Source: Stigmatella erecta (GTDB lineage Bacteria; Myxococcota; Myxococcia; Myxococcales; Myxococcaceae). Taken from it: DNA of 64,000 nt. Below, one piece after another: positions 1-8,504 of this stretch. A model generated the notes under the pieces. It was given only the letters and a program-made list of their open reading frames with translations, made no database searches and was not told the origin of the DNA. The translations under genes and the position numbers were made by a program. How positions within the stretch are numbered: the stretch's first letter is position 1; each line of letters begins with the position of its first letter. The stretch covers positions 434,001 through 498,000 of the forward strand of contig NZ_FOIJ01000003.1 in the NCBI RefSeq assembly GCF_900111745.1. The letters run 5' to 3'.

Positions 1-155
1 GCGGCATCGTCCAGTTCGAGGTGCGCGTGCGCCTGACGCCGGAGGAGGCCGCGGCCTTCGCCCGGGAGGGTCGCGCCTTCTCGGACCGGCTGGCCCAGGC
101 CATCCAGGCCGATCCGCCCTTCGGCGGGCGGTCGATGCGCTCTCCCACCCCGTGA
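1..155 (+). CDS. C-terminal end of an unidentified protein (5' end outside window)
   Basis: An open frame enters from the left edge in phase 3 and stops with TGA at 153-155, giving about 50 residues. Third positions are nearly all G or C, as expected for a real gene here. The tail is rich in Ala, Arg and Glu and ends in a Pro/Ser-rich stretch. No domain can be recognised from this fragment. The stop is followed four bases later by a strong inverted repeat, which supports a genuine gene end. Function unknown. Confidence 0.6.
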   Translation, partial: GIVQFEVRVRLTPEEAAAFAREGRAFSDRLAQAIQADPPFGGRSMRSPTP

Positions 156-158
156 GAA

Positions 159-192
159 GGGGACGGGGCCCGCCAGTGGGGGCCCCGTCCCC
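159..192. terminator. Strong bidirectional hairpin between convergent genes
   Basis: A perfect 13-bp inverted repeat (159-171 with 180-192) encloses an 8-base loop. It lies between a rightward gene ending at 155 and a leftward gene ending at 198, exactly where a shared terminator is expected. The stem is almost all G:C. No clear T-tract follows, which is common in GC-rich genomes. Confidence 0.75.
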
Positions 193-197
193 GCTCC

Positions 198-1724
198 TCA
201 GGGCGTCCCGGGGGCCCAGTACGCCCGCGCCCGGGGCCAGAGGAAGTCCGCCACGTCGCGTCCGAGCTCCAGGCCCGCGATGTTGTCCGCCTGGATGTGG
301 TAGCCGCCCATCACCCGCGAGATGCCCGCCAGCTCCGCCGTCTCGCTGAAGGTCGGCAGCTCCAAGGTCACCTCGCAGTCCTCGGGCGTATCGTTGGAGG
401 GCCGCCTCCGGCGCTGCTGGATGATGTTGCAGGCAAAGCCCGGCTCCGTGAGGGCCCCGGCGGTGAGGTGCTCCACCTTGCCGAAGGTGTCGCTGCCCGT
501 GAACAGCTCCAGCACCCGGGCGCACGCGGCGCTCACCGTGCTGTGGCCCGAGACGTAGCCCGGGAATGGCGGCGTGATGAAGGTGGAGGGCGAATACGGG
601 CGCCACTGCTCCGCGGGAATCCGGTCCACCCCTTGGCCCGGTCCCACCCAGCCCATCAACTCGCCGCCCTCGCGGTAGTACCGGACGAGCGTCCATGGGC
701 GGGAGGAGTCGTAGAAGCGCTTGGACTCCCACGCGGCGATGAAGGCATCCAGGGCCGCATTGCCCACGGTGAAGAAGAGCTTCACGTCCCGGTCCAGGCC
801 GTACCCATCGCGGCGGGACACGTCCTGCGCGAACCGCAGCCAGTGGCCCGACTGGGCCGTGGACCGGGGGCCATCTCGCATGAACTCGACGAGGGCCTTC
901 TGCTCCGGGGTGAGGTTCGCGTTGAACCGGATGATCTCCCGCACCTCCCGGGCGAGTTCGCGGGAGCCCACCTTCGGCGGAGGCGCGGGGCGGAACTGGT
1001 CACTGGACACGAGCGCGAAAGGCCGCACCAGGTACCAATGGGGGGTCAGGAAGCCGGGGGTGATGGTGCCGCCGTTGCCATCATCGAAGGAGATGGGCTG
1101 CCACCGGTCCGGGTCGATGATGACGTTCGGCGGGTTGACGGGGGTATACCCGGTGTAGTCGGAGTACGGGCCGCTGGAGCCTGGCGCGTCTCCCAGCTGG
1201 TTGGCGCCGTCGTGCCGCCGCCAGGTCAGGAGCGCGTCCGCCACGGTGTTCCCCACCCCCTGGGGCGTGGAGGGCTGGGTCGAGGTGTCGTCCGGGTCGT
1301 ACCCCATGTGCCGCATCTGCTCCGCGAGCCAGGCGGCATCCTGCGGGAACAGGTCCACCAGGGCACGGTAGGCGGCGAAAGCAATGGCCTTGCGCTTGTT
1401 GGCCAGGGTCCGCTCCCCGGGAGGCCGGCGCAGGGAGCCTCCCAGCCGGGTGCCCACGGCGCGCGCGTCATACGCCGCCCAGGCATCGAACATGGCGGTC
1501 ACCACGATGGCGTGTGAGCGGGAGATGACCGTGGGGCGCGCACCCCGCCGTTCCACCTCCCGGGCCGTGGCTTCCAGCGCGATGTCCACCCACCGGTAGG
1601 CATCCGAAGGGGCACTGCCGTGAGCAGGCAGCACAGGCTCCGCCTGGGCGGATGGAATCAGAAAACAAAGCGTGGCGAGAAAGACGAAGAGCCGTTGGGG
1701 TGGGGTCACAAGTGAGCGAGCCAA
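198..1724 (-). CDS. Vanadium-dependent haloperoxidase / PAP2-like secreted protein
   Basis: 508 residues with a clear signal peptide (hydrophobic run at about 11-27 ending in AQA). The C-terminal half carries the acid phosphatase/haloperoxidase signature: a G-H-S motif near residue 390 and a second His in GGYHIQAD near residue 475, which in the family contacts vanadate or phosphate. The length fits bacterial vanadium haloperoxidase-like proteins rather than short PAP2 lipid phosphatases. The start is TTG at 1724, chosen because AGGAG lies seven bases upstream and the signal peptide follows directly. Whether it halogenates or is only a phosphatase relative cannot be told from sequence. It is probably exported and convergent with the gene at the left edge. 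Confidence 0.8.
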   Translation of the reverse strand: MARSLVTPPQRLFVFLATLCFLIPSAQAEPVLPAHGSAPSDAYRWVDIALEATAREVERRGARPTVISRSHAIVVTAMFDAWAAYDARAVGTRLGGSLRRPPGERTLANKRKAIAFAAYRALVDLFPQDAAWLAEQMRHMGYDPDDTSTQPSTPQGVGNTVADALLTWRRHDGANQLGDAPGSSGPYSDYTGYTPVNPPNVIIDPDRWQPISFDDGNGGTITPGFLTPHWYLVRPFALVSSDQFRPAPPPKVGSRELAREVREIIRFNANLTPEQKALVEFMRDGPRSTAQSGHWLRFAQDVSRRDGYGLDRDVKLFFTVGNAALDAFIAAWESKRFYDSSRPWTLVRYYREGGELMGWVGPGQGVDRIPAEQWRPYSPSTFITPPFPGYVSGHSTVSAACARVLELFTGSDTFGKVEHLTAGALTEPGFACNIIQQRRRRPSNDTPEDCEVTLELPTFSETAELAGISRVMGGYHIQADNIAGLELGRDVADFLWPRARAYWAPGTP

Positions 1725-2042
1725 GGGTTTCTCCTGATGCGAGGCCCCGGCCAGGCGGGCCTCGTGGCGCTCTCTCTATCCCTCCTGTCTGACCCGGTCC
1801 GCGCCCGAAGGCCCCCAGCACGGCGCCGGACCGGAGAATCGTGAGCCCGTTGTCCGGCTTTCAACTTCGGCCCGGCATGATGCAGCGCGCCAGCATTTCA
1901 CGGCCTTGGGGCACACCCGATTTTCCTGACATACCTTTGAAAGCCGTCTTGGTATTCCGTCGGCCAATTGACTTTTCATTTTGTCAAAGAGCACCCTTTC
2001 CTCCGGCGGAACTGTCCACCGCCCTGCCGTGAGGAGAGGTCC
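1725..2042. other. Divergent intergenic region, about 320 bases
   Basis: This gap separates the leftward haloperoxidase from the rightward lipoprotein and should hold both promoters. A 7-bp inverted repeat (1741-1747 with 1757-1763) sits in the haloperoxidase leader. The right half is unusually AT-rich and contains TTGAC (1968-1972) and its inverted copy GTCAA (1983-1987) ten bases apart, which could be a -35 element or a small operator. No convincing coding frame was seen. Confidence 0.4.
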
Positions 2043-3107
2043 GTGCCCACCTCGAAGATCGTTTCAATTCTTTCCCTGCTTGCCTTCACCACCCTTCTGG
2101 CGTGCGGCCAGGAAACGGAGCCCACTCCCGCCGCCTCGGGCGTGACGCTCACCATCCAGGGACTCTCGCTCGAACAGATTGACCGGGTCGTCGTCACCGC
2201 CCAACCCTCGGGCGTCTCCGCCACGCTCACGCGCACGCCCCCCAACCAGTTCTTCCAGGGCACCCTCTCCCTTCCCGAAGGCCAGTACGTCCTGTCCGTG
2301 GAGGCCTTCACCGCCGACCCTTCCCAGCCCGCCGTCGCCTCCGGCTCCGCCAACGTCACCGTCACCGCGGGCGCCACCTCCGCCGTGATGATCTACATGC
2401 TGGACCCGGCGCCGGACCCGGGCCAACAGACGCTCGAGCCCATCATCAAGTCGCTCACCGCCTCCAAGGCTAACCCCATGACCGGCGAGGCCATCACCCT
2501 CACCTCGGATGTGGTTCACCCGACCGGCGCGGCCATCACCTATGCCTGGTCCAGCAACTGCGCCTCCGGCGTGTTTGGCGATGCCTCGGCCGCCACCACC
2601 ACCTGGACCTCCAGCACCGCGGGCACCTGCATCCTCACCCTCACCGCTTCGGTGGCCGACAAGAGCGCCACCGCCTCCGTGACGGTCACCGTGCAGCCCA
2701 GCCCCGGGACCGTGAACACCGGCGCGACGTACGTGCCCCGGCCGTACATCACCAGGCTCACCATGAGCCACTTCTCGGGAGGCACGACCTACAATGGTGT
2801 CGTGACCCGGGGGGCTCCCGGCTCCCAGACGCCGGGCAACTTCCCGCCCATGCCCGCCTTGAAGAAAATGCAGTTTCAGATCGAAACCAACGAAGGCTGG
2901 GTCAACAAGCTTCTGGTGACGTGCAACGGCACCTCCACCTACGCGACGTCGACCACGCAGACCTGCGGAAACACGACGTGCTTCGCCAACTTCTTCTTTA
3001 ACTCAGCGCTTCCTGGGTCCGTTTGCGTGCTGACCGCGACCAGTTCCCGGGAATACCCGGGTGGAGCCCTGACGGACACCTTCTCGGCCGGCGTCCGGGT
3101 CCAATAG
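2043..3107 (+). CDS. Ig-like/PKD-domain lipoprotein of unknown function
   Basis: 354 residues from GTG at 2043, preceded by GAGGAGAGG, a good ribosome site. The N-terminus is a lipoprotein signal with lipobox L-L-A-C (Cys near residue 21). Residues about 30-120 form a Ser/Thr/Val-rich beta domain. Residues about 140-220 read like a PKD or bacterial Ig-like domain, with the W-S-S and paired-Cys pattern of such folds. The C-terminal part has further Cys pairs, probably disulfides. Expected at the cell surface. An upstream in-frame ATG exists but lies before the signal sequence and lacks a ribosome site. Many such lipoproteins occur in myxobacteria; no specific role can be assigned. Confidence 0.7.
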   Translation: MPTSKIVSILSLLAFTTLLACGQETEPTPAASGVTLTIQGLSLEQIDRVVVTAQPSGVSATLTRTPPNQFFQGTLSLPEGQYVLSVEAFTADPSQPAVASGSANVTVTAGATSAVMIYMLDPAPDPGQQTLEPIIKSLTASKANPMTGEAITLTSDVVHPTGAAITYAWSSNCASGVFGDASAATTTWTSSTAGTCILTLTASVADKSATASVTVTVQPSPGTVNTGATYVPRPYITRLTMSHFSGGTTYNGVVTRGAPGSQTPGNFPPMPALKKMQFQIETNEGWVNKLLVTCNGTSTYATSTTQTCGNTTCFANFFFNSALPGSVCVLTATSSREYPGGALTDTFSAGVRVQ

Positions 3108-3121
3108 CGAACCGGCGCAAG

Positions 3122-4021
3122 ATGTCCGGTCCGCGATCCCCCTCGCTGGAGCGTGCCCGTGCTTCCCGGCCCAGCCGGAACTGGGTCGATGTGACGCGGG
3201 ACGGGGCCACGGGCATCGAGACCATCCGGGCCCACTTCACGGGCCACGCCTATGATCCGCACTTCCACGACGCATACCTCGTGGGCGTGACGGAACAGGG
3301 GCTCCAGGAGTTCTCGTGCCGCCGGGCGCTCCACCGCAGCACGCCTGGACGCGCCATCCTCATCGAGCCCGGCGAGACCCATGACGGAAACGCCCCGGAG
3401 GAGGCAGGCTTCACCTACCTGATGCTCTACCTGCCCCCTTCCTGGCTCGCCGAGACGTGCAGCCGGGCGGCGGACGGTCACTTCACGGACCGCCAGGCGG
3501 GCTTCAGCACCACGCTCCAGGACGAGCCCCGGCTGGCGGCCACCATCCGCCAGGCGTTCTGGAGGCTCCACGCACCCGAGTCCCGGCTCGCGCGGGACGA
3601 GGCGCTCGATGCGCTGGCCGCCTCGCTCACCCCACACCTCGGAGCCTCCGTGGTGATGCGCACGGGGGAAGCCGCCACCCGTGCCGCCCGCCGGGCCCGC
3701 GACCTACTGCGGGAGCGGATGGAGCAGGACCTCGGGCTCGACGAGCTGTCGCGGCTGTGCGGAGCGGACCGGTTCCAGCTCTCACGGGCCTTCCATTCGG
3801 CCTATGGGCTGCCCCCACATGCCTACCTCGTCCAGCTCCGCCTCGCCGCCGCGCGCCAGAGGCTCGCAGGAGGAGAGGCGCCCGCGGACGTCGCGGCCGC
3901 CGTGGGGTTCGCCGACCAGAGCCACCTGGGCCGCTGGTTCCGCCGGGCGTTCGGGCTCACCCCGGCGGCCTACCGCGCCATGTGCACAAACGTTCCAGAC
4001 GGGCAGTGGCTCCCGCGCTGA
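3122..4021 (+). CDS. AraC-family transcriptional regulator
   Basis: 299 residues from ATG 3122, 14 bases after the previous stop. The N-terminal domain (about 25-170) is a cupin-like AraC sensor, with the family pattern of an H-x-H pair (DPHFHD) and a conserved E-P-G-E-T-H turn. The C-terminal domain (about 195-295) holds two helix-turn-helix units, including the typical FADQSHLGRWFRRAFGLTPAAYR segment. It is followed 27 bases later by a DUF2000 gene in the same direction; such AraC-DUF2000 pairs are seen in other bacteria, so the neighbour is the likely target. The ligand is unknown. Confidence 0.88.
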   Translation: MSGPRSPSLERARASRPSRNWVDVTRDGATGIETIRAHFTGHAYDPHFHDAYLVGVTEQGLQEFSCRRALHRSTPGRAILIEPGETHDGNAPEEAGFTYLMLYLPPSWLAETCSRAADGHFTDRQAGFSTTLQDEPRLAATIRQAFWRLHAPESRLARDEALDALAASLTPHLGASVVMRTGEAATRAARRARDLLRERMEQDLGLDELSRLCGADRFQLSRAFHSAYGLPPHAYLVQLRLAAARQRLAGGEAPADVAAAVGFADQSHLGRWFRRAFGLTPAAYRAMCTNVPDGQWLPR

Positions 4022-4048
4022 GGATTCTCCTCAACAGAGGAGACATCC

Positions 4049-4465
4049 ATGCCCGAGCCGTTCACCACCAAGATTGCCCTCATCGTGCGCGAGGACCTCG
4101 CCGGATGGCAGAAGTTGAATGTCACCGCCTTCCTGGCCTCTGGCGTCACCGCCTTGGCGCCCGAAGCCCTTGGCGAGCCCTATGAGGACTCCGCGGGGCG
4201 GCGCTACAGCCCGATGCTCGGCCAGCCGATGCTCATCTTCAGCGCCTCCCGCGCGCAACTCCAGGGCGCGCACCGCGTGGCGCTCGAACGGGAGCTGGCC
4301 ACCACGGTCTACGTCGGCGCCATGTTCTCGACGGGCCATGACGAGGCCAACCGCGAGGTCTTCCGGAAGGAGAACCCGGAGGACCTCGACCTGGTGGGCC
4401 TCGCCGTCCGTGGCGGCCGCAAGCAGGTCGACAAAGCCGTGAAGGGGTTGAGCCTTCACAAGTGA
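4049..4465 (+). CDS. DUF2000 family protein
   Basis: 138 residues, the usual size of this family. It starts at ATG 4049 after an AGAGGAGA ribosome site. The sequence begins with the family-like KIALIVREDLAGWQKLNVTAF pattern (interrupted here only by the window's own residues) and has the central phrase around YSPMLGQPM. DUF2000 proteins are small cytoplasmic proteins of uncertain function, related in fold to peptidyl-tRNA hydrolase II. It is co-directional with the AraC regulator upstream and probably controlled by it. Nothing odd was seen. Confidence 0.82.
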   Translation: MPEPFTTKIALIVREDLAGWQKLNVTAFLASGVTALAPEALGEPYEDSAGRRYSPMLGQPMLIFSASRAQLQGAHRVALERELATTVYVGAMFSTGHDEANREVFRKENPEDLDLVGLAVRGGRKQVDKAVKGLSLHK

Positions 4466-4497
4466 CGCCGCCCCCAGCGGGCCGATGGCTCAGCGGG

Positions 4498-4776
4498 CTA
4501 CCACGACACCCCGGGGTAGCCCGGCACGAGCACGGTGCCTCCCAAGGGAGCGCAGAAGTTATACGCGTAGGGAAAGCACCCATTGGGGGTGGACGCACGC
4601 TCGTAATAGCCGGTCCGCCCATCGTCACAGGTGATGCTGCACCCCGCCGCGGCCGCCGGCTTCTGGGAGCCGGCCTCCACCTCCGGAATGCTTTCCTCTC
4701 CCTCCCCGGCGCCACCACACGCCGCCAGGCTCAGGGACAGGAGGGACACCACCACCCACGGGGACGCCGTCTTCAT
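4498..4776 (-). CDS. Small Cys-containing lipoprotein
   Basis: 92 residues. The start chosen is ATG 4776, with GGAGTCCTC upstream, because a lipoprotein signal follows at once (L-S-L-A-A-C, Cys near residue 20). After a Glu/Gly-rich linker the mature part has four Cys (GCSITCDDG and later single Cys), likely disulfide-bonded, and ends in YPGVSW. Function unknown. It lies 73 bases downstream of the cupin lipoprotein gene on the same strand. Confidence 0.65.
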   Translation of the reverse strand: MKTASPWVVVSLLSLSLAACGGAGEGEESIPEVEAGSQKPAAAAGCSITCDDGRTGYYERASTPNGCFPYAYNFCAPLGGTVLVPGYPGVSW

Positions 4777-4849
4777 GAGGACTCCTCGATGCAGCGAGAG
4801 CCCCGGAGTATGCCCGAGCAGGCCCGGCGGACGCACGCCGGGTGAAGCC

Positions 4850-5320
4850 TCACCCGGGCGGCGAAGAGGCCTTCACGGGTTCGCCCTGGCGGAAGCGCTG
4901 CTCGGGGCCGGGGCCCACGTAGATCTGCACGGCGCGGAAGCGGGGGGCGCCCTCGGGCACGCGCGCGAGGTGGCGGACGCCCGCGGGGATATAGACCGCA
5001 TCCCCCGGCCGTACGGACAGCGCGCGGCCTTCGATGGACATCTCCACGTGGCCTTCCTCGACGTAGAGCATCTCCACGCTGTGCTCGTGGACGTGCTCGG
5101 GCACCCCGGCGCCCGCCTGGAGCTCCAGGATGCCCAACGAGGCCGCGCTCGCCCCGGTCTCCGCGTTGACCAGCAGGAGCGCGGTGCCCTTGCCTCCCGG
5201 CAGGAGGAAGGCCGGCGCGGCCGCGCTGCTCACCACATGGCGGACGGGCACCGCGGGGGTGTGGGCACACCCCAGGACACCACACGACACCAGCACGGCC
5301 AACGACGGGAGGCTGTTCAT
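4850..5320 (-). CDS. Cupin-domain lipoprotein
   Basis: 156 residues from ATG 5320, preceded by GAGGAG at good spacing. An N-terminal lipoprotein signal ends in V-L-G-C-A. Residues about 60-130 form one cupin domain: the first motif PEHVHEHSVEMLYVEEG supplies His and Glu metal ligands and the second motif lies around GDAVYIPAGVRH. It may bind a metal or small ligand in the periplasm. It follows the RND permease gene by 33 bases, so it is probably the third gene of the efflux operon. That a lipoprotein cupin helps recognise or modify an efflux substrate is inference. Confidence 0.78.
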   Translation of the reverse strand: MNSLPSLAVLVSCGVLGCAHTPAVPVRHVVSSAAAPAFLLPGGKGTALLLVNAETGASAASLGILELQAGAGVPEHVHEHSVEMLYVEEGHVEMSIEGRALSVRPGDAVYIPAGVRHLARVPEGAPRFRAVQIYVGPGPEQRFRQGEPVKASSPPG

Positions 5321-5353
5321 CCTGGCTCCTCGCTTCCGGATGGCCCCAGCCTA

Positions 5354-8300
5354 TCAGTGTCCCTGCTGAGGCGCGGGCGTCGAGACGGGCACCGGCGCCT
5401 CCCCTGCCTCTCCCCCGCTGCCGGTGGGCACCGGGCGCGCCCGGGCCACGAGGAGGTAAATCGCCGGGACGAAGAAGAGCGTGAAGATCGTCCCGATGGC
5501 CATGCCGGTCACCAGCACGAGCCCGATGCTGTTGCGCGCCGCCGCGCCCGGCCCCTCCACCAGGACCAGCGGAAAGTGGCCCGCGACCGTCGCCACGGTC
5601 GTCATCAGAATCGGCCGGAGCCGCGCGGAGGCGGCCTCCCTCACGGCCTCGAGCTTCGTGCGGCCCTCCGCCTGGAGCCGGTTGGCGAAGTCGACGATGA
5701 GAATCCCGTTCTTCGCGATGAGCCCCATCAGCGTCACCAGTCCCACCTGCGAGTAGATGTTGAGCGTGGTGGTGAAGCCATCGGTGAAGAACGTCATGTT
5801 CGGGTTCGGCATCTTCAGGAACGTGGTCAGCAGCGACCCGAAGAGCGCCAGCGGCACCGACCCGGCGAGGATGATGAGCGGATCCCGGAAGCTGTTGAAC
5901 TGGGCGGCGAGCACCAGGAAGATGAGCACCACCGCGAGCAGGAACGCCGGGAGGAACTTGTTGCCCTCCACGCGCAGCTGCCGCGACTCGCCCGTGTAAT
6001 CGATGCTGTAGCCCTTGGGCAGGATCCGGGATGCTTCCGTCTCCAGGTAGGTGAGCGCCTCGTCCAGCGGCCGGATGGCCACGCCGCTCAGCTTCACCGC
6101 GTTGAGCTGCTGGAAGCGGTTGAGCGACCGGGGCGCTACCGTGTCGCGGATGGAGGCGATGGACGAGAGCGCCACGAGTTGGCCGTTGGGGCCCGTCACA
6201 TAGATGTCCTTCAGCTGCTCGGGGTTGAGCCGGGACACCCGGAGCACCTGGGGAATGACCTTGTAGCTGCGCCCGGCGATGTTGAACCGGTTGACGAAGT
6301 TGCCGCCCACCGCCGCGCTCAGGTCCTGTCCCACCGTGGTGAGGTTCAGCCCCAGCTGCGCCACCTTCTCGCGGTCGATCTCGACCTGCGACTGGGGCTG
6401 GTCGATCTTCACGTCGATGAGCGGCGGGAAGGCGAACAGCCCGCTCTGGGCCGCCTTCTCCTGGAGCTGCTGCGCGAACCCGAGCAGCTCCTCCGCCTCC
6501 GCCGTGGAGGCGATGACGAACTCCACCGGGAAGTTGCCGCCGCCCGGCAGCGCCGAGGGCAGGATGGGGAAGGTCTGAATGCCCGGGATGGCGCTGACCC
6601 GCTGCTGCGTCTCGGCCAGCACCTCCGCCGCGGAGCGCTGCCGCTGCTCCCACGGCTTCAACTGCAGGCCCCAGAACCCGAAGCCCGGGCTGGTGATCTG
6701 GAAGGTGGACGCCGCCTCCGGCATCTCCATCACCGTCCGGTTCACCTCCTGAACCGACGGGATGAGCTGATCCAGCGTGGAGTTGGAGGGCGTGTTGACG
6801 ATGCCGAAGACGATGCCCTGGTCCTCCGTGGGGGCCAGCTCCTGCGGCGACTGCGAGAACATGAGGAGCGCGAGCACGCTCAGCACCGCCCACGCGGTGT
6901 AGACCACGCTCCGTGCGCTCAGCGCGCGGTCCAGCGAGCGCGCGTACGCGGCCCTCAGGCGCTCGAAGGTGCGGTTGATGAACCCCGGCAGGCCCTGGTC
7001 CTCGTGCCCCGCGCGCAGCAGGGCGGCGGACATCATCGGCGAGAGCGTCAGCGCCACCACCCCCGACAAGGTGACCGCCCCGGCCAGCGTGAGCGCGAAC
7101 TCGCGGAACAGCGAGCCGGTGAGCCCGCCCTGGAAGGCGATGGGCGCATAGACCGCGGCGAGCGTGATGGTCATCGCGACGATGGGCCCGGCCAGCTCGC
7201 GCGCGCCCTGGAGGGCGGCGTCCACGGGGCGCAGGCCGTCGCGCAGGTGGCGCTCCACGTTCTCCACCACGACGATGGCATCATCCACCACCAGTCCCAC
7301 CGAGAGCACCACGGCGAGCAGGGTGAGCAGGTTCACCGTGAACCCGAAGAGCTGCATCAGGAACACCGTGCCAATGAGCGACACCGGGATGGCCACCACC
7401 GGCACCAGGATGGAGCGCACCGAGCCGAGGAACAGGAAGATGACCACCACGACGATGAGGAGGGTCTCCACCAGCGTGCTCACCACCTCGTCGATGGCGT
7501 TCTGGATGTACTCCGTGCCATCGAAGGTGATGCCGCCCTGGATCTGCGCCGGCATTTCCTTCTGCAGCGCCTCCATCTCCGTGCGCACGAGCTTCAGCAC
7601 GTCCAGCGAGTTGGCGTGGGGCAGCACCCACAAGCCGATGAACACCGCCTCCTTGCCGCCTGCCCGCACATCGTTGTCGTAATCCTCGGCGCCGAGCACC
7701 ACCTCCGCGATGTCCGAGAGCCGCACCACCGCGCCCCCGTCCCGGCGAACGATGAGCTGCCGGAACTCCTCCACCGAGCGCAGGTCCGTGTTCGCCGTGA
7801 GGTTCACCTGGACGAGCGAGCCCTTCGTCTGCCCCACCGCGGCCAGGTAGTTGTTGCTGGCGAGCGCCTGCCGGACCTGCGCCGGGCTGATGTTGAGCGC
7901 GGCCATCCGGTCCGGCTTCAGCCACACGCGCATCGCGAACGTGCGTGCCCCGAGGATGTCCGCGCGCTGCACGCCCTCGATGGCGGACAGCCGCGGCTGC
8001 ACCACCCGCACGAGGTAGTCCGTGACTTCGTTCTGCTTCAGGAAGTCCGAGGAGAAGTTCAGGTAGGCCATGGCGGCCTGGCTGTCCGCGGACTCGATGC
8101 TGAGCACGGGGACCTGGGATTCGGGGGGCAGATCGCCGCGCACCTGATCGACCTTGGAGCTGATCTCGCTGAGTGCGCGGTTGGAGTCGTAGTTGAGCTT
8201 GAGCCGGGCGCGGATGGTGGACACCCCCTGCGCGCTCTGGGACTCGACATAGTCGATGCCGTCCGCGGAGGCGATGACGCGCTCCAGGGGCGTGGTGATG

Positions 8301-8485
8301 AAGCCACGGACCAGCTCCGCGCTGGCACCGATGTAGGCCGTCGTCACGACGATGTCGGCGTTCTCGCTGCGCGGGTACTGCCGCACGTTGAGGGACTGGA
8401 TGGCCTGAAGACCCGCGATGATGATGAGCAGGTTGACGACCAGCGCCACCACGGGGCGCCGGATGAAAAGGGCAGTGAAGTTCAT
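5354..8485 (-). CDS. RND-family (HAE-1 type) efflux permease
   Basis: 1,043 residues, the normal size for hydrophobe/amphiphile efflux pumps. It starts MNFTALFIRRPVVA, typical of the family, with GGAAG upstream of ATG 8485. The first transmembrane segment is followed by a large periplasmic loop. The membrane core has the paired Asp in VGLVVDDAIVVVENVE that carries protons in AcrB-like pumps, and a second half repeats this layout. The predicted complex would be inner-membrane permease, periplasmic adaptor (the gene 19 bases upstream) and an outer-membrane TolC-type channel, which is not encoded here. Substrates cannot be predicted. Confidence 0.92.
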   Translation of the reverse strand: MNFTALFIRRPVVALVVNLLIIIAGLQAIQSLNVRQYPRSENADIVVTTAYIGASAELVRGFITTPLERVIASADGIDYVESQSAQGVSTIRARLKLNYDSNRALSEISSKVDQVRGDLPPESQVPVLSIESADSQAAMAYLNFSSDFLKQNEVTDYLVRVVQPRLSAIEGVQRADILGARTFAMRVWLKPDRMAALNISPAQVRQALASNNYLAAVGQTKGSLVQVNLTANTDLRSVEEFRQLIVRRDGGAVVRLSDIAEVVLGAEDYDNDVRAGGKEAVFIGLWVLPHANSLDVLKLVRTEMEALQKEMPAQIQGGITFDGTEYIQNAIDEVVSTLVETLLIVVVVIFLFLGSVRSILVPVVAIPVSLIGTVFLMQLFGFTVNLLTLLAVVLSVGLVVDDAIVVVENVERHLRDGLRPVDAALQGARELAGPIVAMTITLAAVYAPIAFQGGLTGSLFREFALTLAGAVTLSGVVALTLSPMMSAALLRAGHEDQGLPGFINRTFERLRAAYARSLDRALSARSVVYTAWAVLSVLALLMFSQSPQELAPTEDQGIVFGIVNTPSNSTLDQLIPSVQEVNRTVMEMPEAASTFQITSPGFGFWGLQLKPWEQRQRSAAEVLAETQQRVSAIPGIQTFPILPSALPGGGNFPVEFVIASTAEAEELLGFAQQLQEKAAQSGLFAFPPLIDVKIDQPQSQVEIDREKVAQLGLNLTTVGQDLSAAVGGNFVNRFNIAGRSYKVIPQVLRVSRLNPEQLKDIYVTGPNGQLVALSSIASIRDTVAPRSLNRFQQLNAVKLSGVAIRPLDEALTYLETEASRILPKGYSIDYTGESRQLRVEGNKFLPAFLLAVVLIFLVLAAQFNSFRDPLIILAGSVPLALFGSLLTTFLKMPNPNMTFFTDGFTTTLNIYSQVGLVTLMGLIAKNGILIVDFANRLQAEGRTKLEAVREAASARLRPILMTTVATVAGHFPLVLVEGPGAAARNSIGLVLVTGMAIGTIFTLFFVPAIYLLVARARPVPTGSGGEAGEAPVPVSTPAPQQGH

Positions 8486-8504
8486 GGGGCCGTCTTCCGT
8501 TCCA